Below, one piece after another: positions 5,726 through 8,784 of a DNA stretch of 8,784 nt (the first letter of the stretch is position 1; the number at the start of each line of letters is the position of its first letter). The DNA is taken from the NCBI GenBank assembly GCA_945935945.1, contig CAMESA010000032.1, positions 1 through 8,784 on the forward strand, written 5' to 3'. The position numbers and the translations under genes are program-made. This stretch comes from an uncultured Mollicutes bacterium (lineage in GTDB: Bacteria; Bacillota_I; Bacilli_A; RFN20; CAG-826). Under the pieces are notes generated by a model that was not told the origin of the DNA, did no database searches, and saw only the letters and a program-made list of their open reading frames with translations.

Positions 5726-8700
5726 GACTGTTTACCTTGTGCTTTTAAAGCAACTCTTGAGTTATTATCAATCATGATTAATTCACCTTTGCTGATATAA
5801 CAGGCCACACAATCATCAATTGCTTTATCAACTTTGCTTCCCACCGCTTTAATTTCAAAAACTCTTGCGACATAACGTTTTAATTCTTCTTTGAACATCG
5901 GTCCATCATTAGTCAACACTTCTTTGATTGCTACAAAAATTTCTTCTTTTGGAACATCGTCCATAGCACGTGGCTTATCTCCACCAATGCGATAATATTG
6001 CAATTCAATTAATCTTCCTGAAGCATCACATTGATCTGCTCTCCAATAGAAGAATTTATCATCTGCAAAGTTTTTATTTTTCTTAGTACCAATCATACTC
6101 AAGCAACGTCTCATATCATCTTGAATGCGATTTCCTGCTCTTGCAACACCAATCGCATTAGCAAATCTATTTCTTAAAACTTCTTCAGAAATAGGTGCTT
6201 CAATATCTAAAATTTCGCGAATAATCTTTTGCTTTGAGTAAATATCATCGTATCCACTACCATAAATGTTGTGGACTTTGTTGTATGAGATGTAAGGTTT
6301 CGAGTAATTAACTTGCTCAATCTCTTTGGTTTCAAACTCAATTTCGAGTTGTGGATTCTCCTGAACGGTGTGCTTGTAATTCTCTGGATGCATTCTTATA
6401 TCTTCAATCTTTTGACAAATTTCTTGAATGACTTGTTTTGGATTATCGAGATAATCAAATGACCACACTCTAATTAAATTCCATCCAAGCAAATCAAGAG
6501 TATTGGGTTGAACAATATTTCTGTCCCTTGAAGTCAAAGCAGATTCGTAAGAATATGAGTCACATAGAATACCTAAAATATATTCATCCTTGTTATCTGG
6601 ATTAACAACACCAATATCAACTCTAAATGAGGATTTACCAACATCAACATTTACTTGGTAGCCTTTTTCTTCAAGACTCAAAGCAATGTGTTTCTCAAAA
6701 CCAACCCTTGTCTCAATAGCGCTACCATTTGGAACAATAAGCGCATCAGCACCATACTTGGCATATTTCAAGAAGTTATACAGCTCTTGAGCACCTCTTG
6801 ATTCTGTTTTCATGTTTGAGAGTAATTCTGGCTCAAATGACGCAAATATCATCATTTCATATCTTGCTCTACTAACCGCAACATTCAATCTCTTTTCACC
6901 ACCACTATTATTAATTGGACCAAAGCGATAATGCATAACACCAGTTTTGTCTGGTCCATAGCATACAGAGAAAAGAATAACGTCACGTTCATCGCCTTGG
7001 ATGTTTTCTAAGTTTTTAACAATGATTGGCTCCTTGCTTTCAAAATTAATTTTTTCTAAATCTTTATGCTTAGCGAAGAAGTCTTGTAATAAATCGTCAA
7101 CCATGTCTTGTTGTACAGAAGAGAAGGTAACAATACCTATACTTCTCTTACGTAATTCTGGAGATTTAAGCCTTCTTTCAACTTCTTTAATAATTGCTTT
7201 GGCTTCTATTTCATTAGTCGCACGCTTGCCACCATAAACACCTTTGGTATTTACAAATGAGACCTTGGTAACCATATCATTTGGAGATGGGAATGTAACT
7301 AAGTTATTTCCATAGAATTTAACATTTGAGAAACGAATTAATGATTCATGTTTACTTCTGTAGTGCCAATTCAAACATCTAGAAGGCATGCCTATAACAT
7401 CACAATCGTCAAGAATGCTTTGTTGATCATCTAAATAACTATCTAAATCATCTGTGACTTTGCTTTGAAAGAATGCAGTTGGAGGCATTTGCTTTGAGTC
7501 ACCAACAACAATTAAGCTCTTTCCTCTAGCAATAGCACCAATCGCTTCACTTGTAGGCATTTGGGAAGCTTCATCGAAAATAACGATATCAAATTTAGGC
7601 ATATCCGGGCTCAAGTATTGAGCGCAAGAAATAGGTGACATTAAGAAGACAGGGAATAGTCTATTTAAAATATCTGGCACTTCACCAAACAATTGTCTAA
7701 TCGCCTTACCTCTGCATTTATTTTTAACAGCTTTATTGAGAATACCTTGTTGACTGGATGCAGGAGAATTCTCATTGATTGAAGGCATTAAGGCAGACAC
7801 TCTTGCAGCCGTCTCCTTAACTGTTAACTCTTTAAATTTTTCAAGTAATTCTTTGTAATGATCAACGTGATGTTTTAATTCTACGGAGTTGAAGGAACCA
7901 CTTTCATCACCACTAATTGCGACATTGATAATGTACCCAAACACAGACTTTTTGTATATGAACTCAATATTGGAAGTGATTAATTCATTGTTTTCAATCA
8001 AATCAATAATGAAACCTAGATTGTGGTTTTTAATTTCCTTGATAACGGATAACAAAGAGCACCAGTTAGGCAAATAGTCAATTTTTGCAACCCACCTATC
8101 TATGAATTCAAGCAATTTTTCGCATCCAAATCCATATCTTGTGCATAAAGAAAAATCAAAGCCAACTCTTTTCATTACTTGTCCAACTTCAGAAAGTTGT
8201 TTCATTGATCCAAGAACGATATCTTTGCCCTTTAAAGAGAAAGACTGGGTCTTTGTAACAAGTGTTAATAATTCTTGCAAAGTAAAAACTTTTGAATACT
8301 TTTCAATTAATTCTTTTGTTGCTAAGTATCTACCTTCAAATTTTTCAAAATCAAAATTCTTAATTTCGTAAGAAGCCGAATTTCCAAATGCAACATTATA
8401 CATTGTCATCTGTTCGATTAAAACCGATTCAGATTCTTTTATATTTTTTAGAGCGTCGTAAAGTTTAGGCAAATCTTTTACATTATATAATTTTGGATTC
8501 TTGCAAAGAGTCATTACCTTTTTAAGAAGTTTTTTCTGTCCAAATATTTTCTTTAAAAAGAATGCTCTATCCAAATTCTTATATTGGATATAATCGGATT
8601 CATAATCCAAATCATAAATCTGTGATGAGAAATCATTTTTGAAAATTGATAACGATTTTTGATACTCTTTTCCTTTATTAATCACTCCTGTAACAAGATT

Positions 8701-8784
8701 ATCTAATGTGCATAAATCCGTGCCAATCAACGAAGTGATACAATTAATCACTTTTTGATCTTCTTTCAAGAAGTCTCCAAGAGC
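5722..8784 (-). CDS. DUF4011/DUF3320-type superfamily 1 helicase with Vsr-like nuclease domain, C-terminal part (5' end outside window)
   Basis: The frame is open through the right edge (it reads ALGDF before a TTG at 8769), so the true start is outside and about 1,020 C-terminal residues are visible. Counting from the TTG: residues 1-380 resemble the long helical insert that precedes motif II in this family. SF1 motifs follow: IVIFDEASQ (395-403, Walker B), VVGDSKQMPP (421-430, motif III), NWHYRS (467-472, motif IV region), QGDERDVILFS (591-601, motif V) and RLNVAVSRAR (627-636, motif VI). Residues ~690-780 form a PD-(D/E)xK, Vsr/MTES_1575-like nuclease fold (FRVDIGV 715-721, LGILCDS 732-738, SRDR 747-750, LGWNLIRVWS 761-770). 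Residues ~850-890 match DUF3320 (ISEEVLRNRF, GVARAGNRI). Walker A and DUF4011 would lie upstream and are not seen. From family knowledge it is an ATP-dependent nucleic-acid translocase with a nuclease. The DUF4011-helicase-Vsr architecture is known from antiphage defence (remembered as 'hhe'). The role here is inferred. The next gene overlaps it by 4 bases. Confidence 0.9.
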   Translation of the reverse strand, partial: ALGDFLKEDQKVINCITSLIGTDLCTLDNLVTGVINKGKEYQKSLSIFKNDFSSQIYDLDYESDYIQYKNLDRAFFLKKIFGQKKLLKKVMTLCKNPKLYNVKDLPKLYDALKNIKESESVLIEQMTMYNVAFGNSASYEIKNFDFEKFEGRYLATKELIEKYSKVFTLQELLTLVTKTQSFSLKGKDIVLGSMKQLSEVGQVMKRVGFDFSLCTRYGFGCEKLLEFIDRWVAKIDYLPNWCSLLSVIKEIKNHNLGFIIDLIENNELITSNIEFIYKKSVFGYIINVAISGDESGSFNSVELKHHVDHYKELLEKFKELTVKETAARVSALMPSINENSPASSQQGILNKAVKNKCRGKAIRQLFGEVPDILNRLFPVFLMSPISCAQYLSPDMPKFDIVIFDEASQMPTSEAIGAIARGKSLIVVGDSKQMPPTAFFQSKVTDDLDSYLDDQQSILDDCDVIGMPSRCLNWHYRSKHESLIRFSNVKFYGNNLVTFPSPNDMVTKVSFVNTKGVYGGKRATNEIEAKAIIKEVERRLKSPELRKRSIGIVTFSSVQQDMVDDLLQDFFAKHKDLEKINFESKEPIIVKNLENIQGDERDVILFSVCYGPDKTGVMHYRFGPINNSGGEKRLNVAVSRARYEMMIFASFEPELLSNMKTESRGAQELYNFLKYAKYGADALIVPNGSAIETRVGFEKHIALSLEEKGYQVNVDVGKSSFRVDIGVVNPDNKDEYILGILCDSYSYESALTSRDRNIVQPNTLDLLGWNLIRVWSFDYLDNPKQVIQEICQKIEDIRMHPENYKHTVQENPQLEIEFETKEIEQVNYSKPYISYNKVHNIYGSGYDDIYSKQKIIREILDIEAPISEEVLRNRFANAIGVARAGNRIQDDMRRCLSMIGTKKNKNFADDKFFYWRADQCDASGRLIELQYYRIGGDKPRAMDDVPKEEIFVAIKEVLTNDGPMFKEELKRYVARVFEIKAVGSKVDKAIDDCVACYISKGELIMIDNNSRVALKAQGKQS

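Noticed and set aside
7001..8371. Plus-strand frames of 62-89 codons opposite the helicase gene (7001-7237, 7889-8077, 8102-8371)
   Set aside because: They are antisense to a gene with clear family motifs, rich in Ser/Leu/Phe as expected for shadows of a Lys/Glu-rich gene, and show no motifs.
1..8784. CRISPR array, tRNA, rRNA, insertion sequence or intrinsic terminator
   Set aside because: No regularly spaced repeats, cloverleaf or rRNA-like sequence, transposase motifs, or GC-rich hairpin with a T-run were seen on either strand.

Overview
The window is AT-rich DNA with every supportable gene on the minus strand, so transcription runs from high to low coordinates. AGGAGG-type ribosome binding sites, short or overlapping gene junctions and the protein styles suggest a low-GC Gram-positive bacterium (Bacillota or a close relative). 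That is an impression from style, since no marker gene is present. The standard genetic code applies: the three large reading frames cover more than 2,200 codons with no internal TGA and use TGG for Trp.

Region 1 (8784-5003) holds the C-terminal ~1,020 residues of a very large superfamily 1 helicase-nuclease of the DUF4011/DUF3320 type, whose start lies beyond the right edge. A 240-residue single-pass membrane protein of unknown family follows, joined to it by a 4-base ATGA overlap. Helicases of this architecture (helicase, Vsr-like/MTES_1575 nuclease, DUF3320) are known from antiphage defence islands. The coupled membrane protein is the best candidate here for an undescribed partner.

Region 2 (5002-4611) has no intact gene. 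It holds a near-perfect palindrome just after the membrane gene, the decayed frame of a second small membrane protein with three in-frame stops, and a weak candidate promoter.

Region 3 (4610-799) is an intact sbcD-sbcC pair (Mre11-Rad50 type nuclease and SMC-like ATPase) with all diagnostic motifs, strong ribosome binding sites and a 2-base gap between the genes.

Region 4 (799-1) is a run of small broken genes: a hydrophobic peptide frame starting at a TAATG junction with sbcC but stopped after 7 codons, a macro (ADP-ribose-binding) domain cut off after about 42 residues, and an ATGA-coupled unknown frame interrupted by one amber codon.

Overall, two large DNA-processing machines are intact while the small genes between and after them are mostly decayed. 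This fits an accessory or defence-type neighbourhood with gene turnover around sbcDC. Whether helicase and sbcDC work together cannot be decided from this window.
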